64,000 nt of DNA from contig JACCGJ010020255.1 of NCBI GenBank assembly GCA_013407085.1, forward strand, positions 1 through 64,000. Reading direction: 5' to 3'. Both the position numbers and the translations under genes were made by a program. The first letter of the stretch is position 1, and each line of letters begins with the position of its first letter. This DNA is from Atriophallophorus winterbourni (Eukaryota > Platyhelminthes > Trematoda > Plagiorchiida > Microphallidae). This document shows positions 1-8,060 of the stretch, piece after piece. Below the pieces are notes generated by a model. It worked only from the letters and a program-made list of their open reading frames with translations, searched no databases and was not told the DNA's origin.

Positions 1-16
1 ACTGTCCATAATGTGA

Positions 17-61
17 GCACTGGACTCGAGTTTCGCTCTCATTTGAGCTCATCAGCAGTGC
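17..61 (-). ncRNA. Hammerhead ribozyme, minus strand copy
   Basis: Read on the minus strand: 6-bp stem I (GCACTG pairing with CAGTGC), conserved core CTGATGA, stem II GCTC/GAGC closed by a hexaloop AAATGA, then GAAA, a very short stem III (ACTCGAGT) and the cleavage triplet GTC immediately before CAGTGC. All catalytic core positions (CUGAUGA, GAAA, UH) are present. The short stem III is typical of the minimal hammerheads found in satellites and retroelements. Predicted cleavage is after the C of GAGTC. Confidence 0.9.
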
Positions 62-82
62 ATATCCACCGCGTCCGTGACG

Positions 83-137
83 GGATTCGAACTTCCGACC
101 ATCACCATTGTATTCCCATGCCTTACCGACTGAGCTA
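83..137 (-). promoter_or_regulatory. Internal Pol III promoter (box A + box B)
   Basis: On the minus strand, box A TAGCTCAGTCGGTAAGG (137-121) fits the tRNA D-arm consensus best of all copies seen. Box B AGTTCGAATCC (93-83) fits the T-arm consensus with one difference at its first base. About 27 nt separate them. Box B lies about 22 nt upstream of the hammerhead stem I, so a Pol III transcript would carry the ribozyme. Confidence 0.8.
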
Positions 138-283
138 CTGTCCACCGTTTAACCGATTGCAATTATGAACTGTTCTCCAGACTGACTCATTTGAGTAGCC
201 TAGTATGTCGACCAGTTCAGAATGAGCAAGCAACAGCTTTTGTGGTCGCCCAACAAAACAGATCTCCGTGTCAGGTCTTCCCA

Positions 284-287
284 TCGG
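284..287. other. Orientation switch in satellite array (head-to-head junction)
   Basis: Satellite reads minus from 1 to about 284 and plus from about 285 onward. The switch is within the conserved tract that normally reads CGATGGGAAGACCTGAC on one side and TTGGGCGACCAC on the other. The two arms near 229-252 and 288-311 are inverted copies of the GGGCGACCACAA segment, so this short region could fold back. Confidence 0.75.
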
Positions 288-413
288 TTGGGCGACCACA
301 ACAGATGTTGCTGGCTCCTTCTGAACTGGTCGACCAAACAAAGCTACTCAAATGTGCCAGTATTGAGAACAGTTTTTAAAACGCTCAATTGCGATCGGTC
401 AAACGGTGTACGG

Positions 414-468
414 TAGCACAGTCGTTAAGGCATGGGACTACAATGGTGATGGTCGGGGGTTCGAATCC
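414..468 (+). promoter_or_regulatory. Internal Pol III promoter (box A + box B)
   Basis: Box A TAGCACAGTCGTTAAGG (414-430) and box B GGTTCGAATCC (458-468, exact consensus). The T-arm stem around box B (CGGGG with TCCCG) can form. Equivalent pairs occur at 1974-1990/2018-2028, 2835-2851/2879-2889 and 3266-3282/3310-3320. A TTTTT run at 373-377, upstream of this promoter, is peculiar to this copy. Confidence 0.82.
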
Positions 469-489
469 CGCCCCCGAGGCGGTGGATAT

Positions 490-534
490 GCACTGCTGAT
501 GAGCTTAAATGAGAGCGAAACTCGAGTCCAGTGC
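490..534 (+). ncRNA. Hammerhead ribozyme, apparently intact
   Basis: Stem I GCACTG (490-495) pairs with CAGTGC (529-534). Core CTGATGA is 496-502, stem II GCTT/GAGC has one wobble and loop AAATGA, GAAA is 517-520, and stem III ACTCGAGT precedes cleavage between 528 and 529. Stem I can be extended by GTGGA (482-486) pairing with TCCAT (536-540) across a small internal loop (TAT opposite T). Such a stem I bulge facing loop II is where natural hammerheads make their activating tertiary contact. Confidence 0.92.
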
Positions 535-801
535 TTCCATTATGGACCGTCTTGATCAACTTTGTGGATAGTTTGATGGGCTTGGCGCGAATGATGTGTC
601 ACAAATATATAAACAACTTATTCTCCATATATCGCCTGAACAACAATGCTTATCAGATCTAATCGGTGTTAGCTTACACTGTATTTGATGGGAAGACCTG
701 ACACGGAGATCTGTGATGGTCGGAAGATCGAATCTCGCCTCCGAAGCAGGGAATATGCACTGCGGATGAGCTTAAATGAGAGCGAAACTTGAGTCCAGTG
801 C
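535..801 (+). repeat. Deletion monomer (267 bp) lacking box A, with core-mutant hammerhead
   Basis: This monomer is 164 bp shorter than its neighbours. The junction is at about 714/715, where the tract ending GGAGATCTGT is joined directly to GATGGTCGG just before box B. The deleted part includes the segment between the GGGCGACCAC tract and the anticodon-like region, so box A is gone. Its hammerhead (757-801) has CGGATGA instead of CTGATGA, a change at an essential core U, so self-cleavage is not expected. Confidence 0.85.
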
Positions 802-1187
802 TTCCATTATGGACCGTCGTGATCAACTTTGTGAATAGTTCGATGGGCTTGGCGCGGATGAGTGGTCACAAATATATAAACAACTTATATTCCATATATC
901 GCCTAAACAACAATGCCCATCAGATTTAATCGGTGTTAGCTTACACTGTATCCGATGGGAATACCTGACACGGAGATCTGTTCGGTTGGGCGACCATAAC
1001 AGATGTTGCTGGATCCTTCTGAACTGGTCGAGCAAACAAAGCTGCTCAAATGTGCCAGTCTGGAGAACAGTTCATAGAACGCTTAATTGCGATCGGGCAA
1101 ACGGTGGACGGTAGCCCAGTCGTTAGGGCATGGGACTACAATGATGATGGTCGGGGGTTCGAAACTCGCCTCCGAGGCAGTGGATAT

Positions 1188-1232
1188 GCACTGCGGATGA
1201 GCTCAAATGAGAGCGGAACTTGAGTGCAGTGC
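1188..1232 (+). ncRNA. Hammerhead ribozyme remnant, core-mutant
   Basis: Stem I is kept, but the core reads CGGATGA at 1194-1200, GAAA is GGAA, and the cleavage position C is G (GAGTG before CAGTGC). Three independent hits on essential residues make this copy almost certainly inactive, although spacing within the array is unchanged. Confidence 0.85.
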
Positions 1233-1618
1233 TTCCATTATGGACCGTCGTGATCAACTTTGTGAATAGTTCGATGGGCTTGGCGCGGATGAGTGGTCAC
1301 AAATATATAGACAACTTATTCTACATATATCGCTTGAACAACAATTTCCATCAGATCTAAGCGGTGTTAGATTACACTGTATCTGATGGGAAGAACTGAC
1401 ACGGAGATCTGTTCAGTTGGGCGACCACAACAGATGTAGCTGGCCCCCTCTGAAATGTTTGGGCACACAAATCTACTCAAATGTGCCAGTCTGGAGAACA
1501 GTTTATAAAACGCTTGATTGCGATCGGTCTAACGGTGGACCGTAGCCCAGTCGATAAGGCATGGCACTACATTGGTGATGGTCTGGGTTTCGAATCCAGC
1601 CCCCGAGGCGGTGTATAT

Positions 1619-1663
1619 GCACTGCTGATGAGCTCAAATGAGAGCGAAACTCGAGTCCAGTGC
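1619..1663 (+). ncRNA. Hammerhead ribozyme, apparently intact
   Basis: GCACTG/CAGTGC stem I, CTGATGA at 1625-1631, GCTC/GAGC stem II with AAATGA loop, GAAA, ACTCGAGT stem III and GTC cleavage triplet are all present; predicted cleavage is between 1657 and 1658. The associated box B (about 1587-1597) has one mismatch to consensus (GTTTCGAATCC). Confidence 0.92.
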
Positions 1664-2049
1664 TTCCATTAGGGACCGTCGTGATCAACTTTGTGAATAG
1701 TTCGATGTGCTTGGCGCGGATGAGTGGTCAAAAATATATAGACAACTTATTCTACATATATCGCTTAAACAACAATTTCCATCAGGTCTAATCGGTGTTA
1801 GATTACACTGTATCTGATGGGAAGAACTGACACGGAGATCTGTTCAGTTGGGCGACCACAACAGATGTAGCTGACTCCTTCTGAACTGTTTGGGCAAACA
1901 AAGCTACTCAAATGTGCCAGTCTGAAGAACAGTTTATAAAACGCTTAATTGCGATCGGTCGAAAGGTGGACCGTAGCCCAGTCGATAAGGCATGACACTA
2001 CAATGGTGATGGTCTGGGGTTCGAATCCAGCCCCCGAGGCGGTGTATAT

Positions 2050-2094
2050 GCACTGCTGATGAGCTCAAATGAGAGCGAAACTCGAGTCCAGTGC
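2050..2094 (+). ncRNA. Hammerhead ribozyme, apparently intact
   Basis: Same residues as the 1619 copy, with CTGATGA at 2056-2062 and predicted cleavage between 2088 and 2089. It is preceded by box A at 1974-1990 and an exact box B at 2018-2028, so this monomer is complete for both promoter and ribozyme. Confidence 0.92.
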
Positions 2095-2479
2095 TTCCAT
2101 TAGGGACCGTCGTGATCAACTTTGTGAAGAGTTCGATGAGCTTGGCGCGAATGAGTGGTCACAAATATATTAACAACTTATTCTCCATATATCGCTTAAA
2201 CAACAATGCCCATCAGATCTAATCGGTATTAGGTCACACTGTATCCGATGAAAGACCTGACACGGAGATCTGTTTGGTTGGGCGACCACAACAGATGTTG
2301 CTAGATCCTTCTGAACTGGTCGGGCAAACAAAGCTACTCAAATGTGCCAGTCTGGAGAACAGTTCATAGAACGCTTAATTACGATCGGTTAAACGGTGGA
2401 CGGTAGCGTAGTCGTTAAGGCATGGGACTACAATGGTGATGGCCGGGGGTTCGTATCCCGCCCCCGAAGCGGTGAATAT

Positions 2480-2524
2480 GCACTGCTGATGAGCTCAAAT
2501 GAGAGCGGAACTCGAGCTCAGTGC
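2480..2524 (+). ncRNA. Hammerhead ribozyme remnant, probably inactive
   Basis: CTGATGA (2486-2492) and stem II are kept, but GAAA is GGAA and the end of stem III with the cleavage triplet reads GAGCT before CAGTGC instead of GAGTC. This breaks the A15.1-U16.1 closing pair next to the scissile bond. Confidence 0.82.
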
Positions 2525-2910
2525 TTCCATTATGGACCGTCGTGATCAACTTTGTGAATAGTTCGATGTGCTTGGCGCGGATGAGTGGTCAAAAATATAT
2601 AGACAACTTATTCTACATATATCGCTCAAACAACATTGCCTATCAGATCTAATCGGTGTTAGCTTACACTGTATCCGATGGAAAGAACTGACACGGAGAT
2701 CTGTTCAGTTGGGCGACCACAACAGATGTAGCTGGCTCCCTATGAACTGGTCGGGCAAACAAAGCTACTCAAATGTGCCAGTCTGGAGAACAGTTCATAA
2801 AACGCTTAATTGCGATCGGTCAAACGGTGGACCGTAGCCCAGTCGATAAGGCATGACACTACAATGGTGATGGTCTGGGGTTCGAATCCAGCCCCCGAAG
2901 CGGTGTATAT

Positions 2911-2955
2911 GCACTGCTGATGAGCTCAAATGAGAGCGAAACTCGAGTCCAGTGC
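2911..2955 (+). ncRNA. Hammerhead ribozyme, apparently intact
   Basis: All core elements are present, with CTGATGA at 2917-2923 and predicted cleavage between 2949 and 2950. Box A (2835-2851) and exact box B (2879-2889) lie upstream in the same orientation. Confidence 0.92.
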
Positions 2956-3341
2956 TTCCATTATGGACCGTCGTGATCAACTTTGTGAAGAGTTTGATGA
3001 GCTTGGCGCGGATGAGTGGTCACAAATATATTAACAAACTATTCTCCATATATCGCTTAAACAACAATGCCCATGAGATCTAATCGGTGTTAGGTTACAC
3101 TGTATCCGATGGAAAGACCTGACACGGAGATCTGTTCGGTTGGGCGACCACAACAGATGTTGCTGGCTCCTCCTTAACTGGTCGGGCAAACAAAGCTACT
3201 CAAATGTGCCAGTCTGGAGAACAATTCATAAAACGCCTAATTGCGATCGGTCAAACGGTGGACGGTTGCCCAGTCGTTAAGGCATGAGACTATAATGGTG
3301 ATGGTCGGGGGTTCGAATCTCGCCCCCGAGGCGGTGGATAT

Positions 3342-3386
3342 GCACTGCTGATGAGCTCAAATGAGAGCGAAACTCGAGTTCAGTGC
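3342..3386 (+). ncRNA. Hammerhead ribozyme with GUU cleavage triplet
   Basis: Core CTGATGA is 3348-3354 and GAAA and stems are intact. The cleavage triplet is GTT rather than GTC. NUH rules permit U at this position but such triplets usually cut more slowly. This is the last full ribozyme before the array ends at about 3,495. Confidence 0.85.
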
Positions 3387-3495
3387 TCCCATTATGGACC
3401 GTCGTGATCAAATTTGTGAATAGTTCGATGGGCTTGGCGCGGATGAGTGGTCACAAATATATAAACAACTTATCCTCCATATATCGCTTGAACGT

Positions 3496-4852
3496 CAGAT
3501 TATCTTTGGTGCATCAATTGTTTTTTCTATTTTATTGAGATGGCACGCTCATGGTGTGATCTACGTTCACCGTTTATACCAGTTCTGACGCAATGATGTG
3601 GTTTCGTAACTTATTGTAATTCCTAAGTGAAAAAATTCATTTTTACAATTAACGTAAGCATTATGAATTACAGCTGAAAGTAGAATAAATGTGTCTCTAA
3701 AGTGGTGTCATCAGCCACAAATTATTTAATTAACAGGTTTTATACAAAGTGAAGTTTGAAAATTATCATTATATCATAATAGTTGAAGCGAGTTTGGCAA
3801 AATGTAGGTTGTTGAACATAGTTTCATATTGCACTGTTCAAAAAAATCTAAATTTTGAAATCAGTTTTACATTGGCGTTTTAACAGCAACCAGGGCCTTT
3901 AAAAACAATCACATAATAAATGTAGTTTCAACACTTGCATCAATTGTTTTTAAGCAATACGTTATACACAAATGCTCTACAATATAATTTGATCTATGAC
4001 CCACCACGTCAAGGTTTACTGGGTTAAGTATTACTGCGTCCACCTGTTAACGCTAGGCATAAAGTGTGTGTGTTTTGTTTGTGTTTGTGTTTATTCCGTC
4101 GGTGCATAAAGTAATCTGATGTTTAATATAAATTTTAGTTCAAAGGTCGTCATAACCCTGGCGGTTTTGGAGATAAGCTCCGAATTCCAAAAATGTTAAA
4201 ATGGTACGCTTCTCATATAGCCTCTGACAACCAACTTCATCACCTGGAATGCACGCGTGATCCTCGGTGACTCCAGAAACTCCTTCTACTGACAAGAGAA
4301 AGGGCGAAGTCGGCTGACTGCTGCCTCGAGACCAGCATGCTTTTGAAGAGTGGAGCTGGTATGTCCATGAATGCTGTCTACCTAGGCGGAGGAAAACCTT
4401 CATCCTAGAACTCTACTGCCTTGTGGCTACATTCGATCATGGAGAAGGCTTCAGAACTCAACCTCGAGAAAAAAACCGAAGTTAGAGTCCTGTCAGCAGT
4501 TCGAAGTTTTATTCAACTTCGCTCTTCCAACTCCTGCAACGGTATCGTTGTTCATACGTATCAGCCTAGCTGCTCCTTCGGTTCCGTAGTACCGATGGAA
4601 GGTAGAACTTGCTACGGATGAGAGCTAGTTCTCAACTCTAAACTGACCTGGCCTACATCACAATGCACCAATATAGGGGACACTTCATTCCGCCTCTGTG
4701 GATAAAAGGGAGAAAAAAAGAGCAGATAACAGTTGGGAGCCACCGCTTGATTGGCGTAGAGCTGCTTACGACAGTGTGATAGACTTTCAAATCTCATTGG
4801 ACGGCTACCGCCAGCATCACGCGAAACAGCGGAACGAAATATCAAATAACTA
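3496..4852. repeat. Array flank; partial copy of the unit A/B flank
   Basis: No gene recognised. The stretch near 3,940-3,965 and 4,010-4,085 (CGTCAAGGTTTACTGG, then TATTACTGCGT, then CACCTGTTA) matches 17,660-17,715 and 36,445-36,500, which also follow a satellite array. The segment at 3,525-3,600 resembles 57,060-57,270, including TATTTTATTGAGAT and a GGTGTGATCT tract. From about 4,130 to 4,850 there are open stretches on both strands but no recognisable domain; it may be the untranslated 5' part of the retrotransposon that follows. Confidence 0.6.
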
Positions 4853-5345
4853 ATGGCATTTCTGAAACTGAGAACCAAGAACGTCCAGTTCATGTTCACT
4901 GGATTTCATGACGACGTCTCGAATTTCAGAGGTGTAAGAATATCAGATTTAATTAACAATGAGCTAAAGAGACTGAATGTCAACGTGGCTGCACTGCGAT
5001 TATCGGACACTGGGATACTAACAGAAAGAGATTGCATACTTTTGAAAATAAGGGGTTCCGTTGAGCCTCGACTGCATGGAGTTAGGAATGCCGTTCGAAA
5101 CGACATACTGACATCAGCAGAACCGAGCAGCAGTTGGAGTAAACGAATTAGGAATCTAAATCTAACGTTTATTACTGGTACCCTTACGTTGGTCGAACTT
5201 TATGCACCGACGCTCTTTTCGACGCCTTTTCAAAGGGACGCTTTTAAACATAACCTCGAAAAATCTTTAAAAACGTGCTACAAAGAAACTTTGTAGTGTT
5301 ATCAGGTGATTTCAATGCAAGAGTTCATGTTGATTACCAGTCTTA
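4853..5345 (+). pseudogene. AP-endonuclease domain of non-LTR element
   Basis: A 147-codon open frame starts at 4,853. It shows the family phrases NNELKRLNVNVAAL, then SDTG, then RLHGVRNAVRND and VELYAPTLFSTP, which correspond to the QETRL, GVGFAVRN and SVYAPTL regions of this endonuclease family. Past the frame end the catalytic phrase SGDFNARV is still readable at about 5,299-5,325. About 120 bases further on a stretch resembles the SKHWHQLD motif (about 5,496-5,517). The usual catalytic E of 'ETR' is missing (RLSDTG), so the enzyme is dead. It would nick target DNA for target-primed reverse transcription. Confidence 0.82.
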
Positions 5346-5641
5346 GCAGAACTGTCTCGTTTGGTTCGGTTTAGGTAAAACCAACAAAAACAGACAACGT
5401 CTTTTATAATTGTGAACACAGTTCAGTCTTTATGTCAGTTACACTTAATTTCGAAAAACGAAATTACAGCATAAGATCTCTTAGAAACATCTTCACTCTA
5501 AGCATTGGCATCAGCTTGATTTTATTTTTGTTAGGCGCACTTATGTAGAAAACTTACTGCACACTGTATCATATCAAAGTACAGAATGTGCGAAACTGAA
5601 GCTTTTTGACACGCGATTTAACCGCATGCTGAGGAGGAGCA

Positions 5642-5788
5642 GATGCAGCTCTTGTCGGCTGAACGCAGATCACGCCGACGTGCTACTGACGCAATACAAC
5701 CGAGTTTTAACTATCGTTGCCAGCGATGCGGTAGAGGTTGTTCCTCCCAAATCAGACTAATTAGTCACTCAAAAAGTTGCAAAACATG
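5642..5788 (+). pseudogene. Zinc-finger C-terminus piece of an RT, out of order
   Basis: A short open frame ends with YRCQRCGRGCSSQIRL, then ISHSKSCKT and a stop. This is the C2HC/C2H2-type finger normally found at the extreme C-terminus of these reverse transcriptases. Here it lies between the endonuclease and the RT domains, so the element is either scrambled or two partial copies were joined. The finger ligands C, C, H and C are intact. Confidence 0.7.
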
Positions 5789-6373
5789 AACATTCACTCG
5801 TTTGTGATGGTGGACATTGACCAAGGCAGGCAAACAACAACGAAAACAACAATTGTCTGATAAGCCTAGGATGGACGTCACTCGAATGTGTGAACCCAGT
5901 CTAGCTGAACGTTTAAAATTGCCTTTTCAGCCGAGTTCAGCAAGACAACCCTACTCGAATCGGCTTCATAGAACTGGAAATCGATGAAATGCTGCATATG
6001 CCGTGTCGCACTTTCCACGTTCGGTCCGGAGAAAGCTCGAACGAACGACTGGTTAAATGTGAAAGCTTCTGAATAAACTGCTGTTATGGATGAGAAACGC
6101 TCAGCATTCTCGAGGTTCCGAGTTATGTCAACAGATGACAATTTAAGACTTTCGAGAGCAGCTAAGAATGAGGTCCAACAGAATGCCAGACGATGAGCAA
6201 ATGACTATTGGACAGAATTTAGCCTCAGTGTCCCAAAAGCTGTGGATACTGGAAATTTTTCACGGTATGTATATTGAGAACAAGAGAGCCATTGGTCCGA
6301 GCATACTTAAAACGGCTTCTAGTAAGTGTGTATCTGGGGACATTTTTTGTGCTCGAAACTCAGCGATGATAAG

Positions 6374-6571
6374 ATGAGTAGAGCATTTTCCTTATTTTAT
6401 TTCAAGGAAGGTTTTATAGTAGCACTCGAAAATGTCGAGCGGTTGCCGACTATTGAATATCTAGATGCTCCCCCTACTCTTGATGAGCTCAATAGGGCAA
6501 TCGACCACTTAGCGAACCAAAAAATCCCTGGGAAAGACGGAATACTATCTGAGCTCATTAAAATGATGTAG
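6374..6571 (+). pseudogene. RT N-terminal region of non-LTR element
   Basis: The open frame contains LDAPPTLDELNRAIDHLANQ and then KIPGKDGILSELIK, the standard region just before RT motif 1. Downstream, in other frames, PVLNVVVKLFAKVL, TVDMVFVLRQL and REQRMQLYAFF can be read up to about 6,900. There the motif A aspartate context (F-I-D-L-T-K-A-F-D in the family) has been lost. Confidence 0.8.
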
Positions 6572-7235
6572 AGCAGCAAAAATGAAAAATCCACTTTTTG
6601 CATCTTCAGTGCTGGTCGGAGGGGCGTCCCACAAGAGATGCAAGACACGAACTTCTCCACGCAAATAACCGATGAAGGAGATAGAGGCGACTGCAACAAA
6701 AACGGATGAATTCCCGTCCTAAATGTTGTAGTCAAATTGTTCGCTAAAGTTTTACAGATTCATCTACCAGTTTTATCTGATAGAATTCACTCTGAATCTC
6801 GATGTAGATTTTCGTGAGGGAAGATGAACTGTAGACATGGTATTCGTCCTGAGACAACTTTGAAAAAAGTCTCGAGAACAGCGTATGCAATTATACGCTT
6901 TTTTATTCATTCAACAAAGGCACCTGTCTACTTCAGCAGAAAGGCTATTTTCAAAATAAGCTGATAGGCTGCCCCTGAGACCGCTTGAACTCGTTATTGC
7001 GTTCCATTTATGTAGGAAGATCTCAGTCCATTTTAACAGTTTTCGTTCAGAAACCTTAAAAATTGGCCGAGGCAAACAAAGGTGTGTTCTTGCTTCCACG
7101 CTGTTCAGCATTTTTATTGCTCTGCTTCTGAATTTTGCTTTCGGGACGAGGACAAAATGAATTTACCTACTCACGTAAAGTGATCGCAAGCTTTTTAACC
7201 TGAAACAATTAGGAGCACAAATCAACGTACGAAAT

Positions 7236-7475
7236 GTGCTTATCCGTGAGGTGATATTCGCCGACGATGCAGCCATCGTTGCTCACTCTAAAGAGCACAT
7301 TGAATCGCTAATGGACTGTTTTCCGTCGGCATGCAAAGACGATGGGATAACAATCAACATGAGCAAGACCGGATTGCTCGATCCAGGGACTGTATCGACT
7401 CTAATCATCACTGTTGGACACTGTCAGCTCGAATCAGTACAGCATTACACATACTTGCGAATAACCTCTTGCTAG
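7236..7475 (+). pseudogene. RT palm with FADDAAIV motif C
   Basis: 79-codon frame with LIREVIFADDAAIVAHS followed by a region ending GITINMSKT and then a TYLRIT tract equivalent to the TYLGS/EKTEV region. The catalytic DD pair of motif C is preserved. The frame stops at 7,475; C-terminal sequence continues in other frames to about 7,990. Confidence 0.85.
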
Positions 7476-8060
7476 ACAAGTAGATTGATAAGCGCATTGG
7501 CAGAACAATCGTCATTCTGTCCTGATTAAACTTTCGTGTGAGGTAAACACAATTTAGCTGTAGAGACAAAGATGATGGTATACAGCGCGAGCGTAATAAA
7601 TGGTTTACTGAACGACAGTGAAACCTATACCACTCACGCAAGACACGAACGGAAGCTCATTGATTTTTATCTACGAAGCATCCGTCGTGTCTTGAACATA
7701 TCGTGAATGTAGAGAGTGACTAACGCTTGAGTGATTTCCAATGCTGGACTACAGAGCATATTTCCCCTTATAACGACAGCGCTGCCTGCGGTGGCTTGGT
7801 CATGTATATAGAGTGGGAAACGATTTCATTTCCTGAGACCTTAATTATGGTGAGTTGCAATTAGGAAGTCGACCATTTGGCAGACCGCTCTTGTGGTACA
7901 AATACGTTTGCAAAAGAGATATGGAGGATCTTGGCTTTGAACCGGCGAGTTAGAAAGAACTTGCTTGCGACTGTTCACATTGGAGGCATTGTGTATAGCG
8001 TCGTCTGCGAGCTGGAGAGTCTAAAGTTACCGAAATTTCGAACTGAAGTAAGGTACAGTT

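Larger units (their letters stand above)
1..3495. repeat. Young 431-bp tRNA-like/hammerhead satellite array
   Basis: Tandem array of a monomer that contains, in order, a tRNA-like segment with Pol III boxes A and B, a hammerhead ribozyme, and about 320 bp of anonymous sequence. Equivalent ribozyme core positions are 496, 763, 1194, 1625, 2056, 2486, 2917 and 3348, giving spacings of 267, 431, 431, 431, 430, 431 and 431. The 267-bp spacing is an internal deletion monomer. The first ~284 bases hold one partial copy in minus orientation; the rest is plus. Monomers are very similar to each other by eye, unlike the diverged arrays at 12,860 and 27,556. The architecture matches what is known of the schistosome SM-alpha satellite/SINE family; orthology is inferred. 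Confidence 0.93.
4853..8060 (+). mobile_element. Decayed RTE-like non-LTR retrotransposon (EN-RT)
   Basis: Frame-shifted remains of a single-ORF endonuclease/reverse-transcriptase element in plus orientation. In order: an AP-endonuclease-like domain (4,853-5,345), a misplaced C-terminal zinc-finger piece (5,642-5,788), the thumb-proximal and finger parts of the RT (6,374-6,860), the palm with FADDAAIV (7,236-7,475), and a C-terminal segment with the usual SLR-R-L-G-H-V and RP-GRP-LRYK-type pattern (about 7,740-7,990). Many stops and frameshifts make it non-functional. The family is the one commonly found as 'endonuclease-reverse transcriptase' in flatworms and fishes; the clade assignment is by recall of conserved phrases, not by alignment. 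Confidence 0.85.

Noticed and set aside
407..475. Functional tRNA gene
   Set aside because: Box A and box B are good but the anticodon arm and acceptor stem cannot be formed convincingly, and the segment recurs in every monomer directly joined to a ribozyme.
135..2980. Repeated 60-90 codon open frames on both strands of the young array
   Set aside because: They recur with the monomer period, are in different frames of the same satellite and include ribozyme and tRNA-like sequence; they are shadows of a non-coding repeat.
1..3495. CRISPR array
   Set aside because: Period is 431 bp with no short spacer/repeat alternation, and the content is eukaryotic.
4140..4621. Coding frames upstream of the first RTE-like element
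   Set aside because: Frames of 87 (minus) and 66 (plus) codons have no recognisable motif; more likely untranslated or unrelated repeat sequence.
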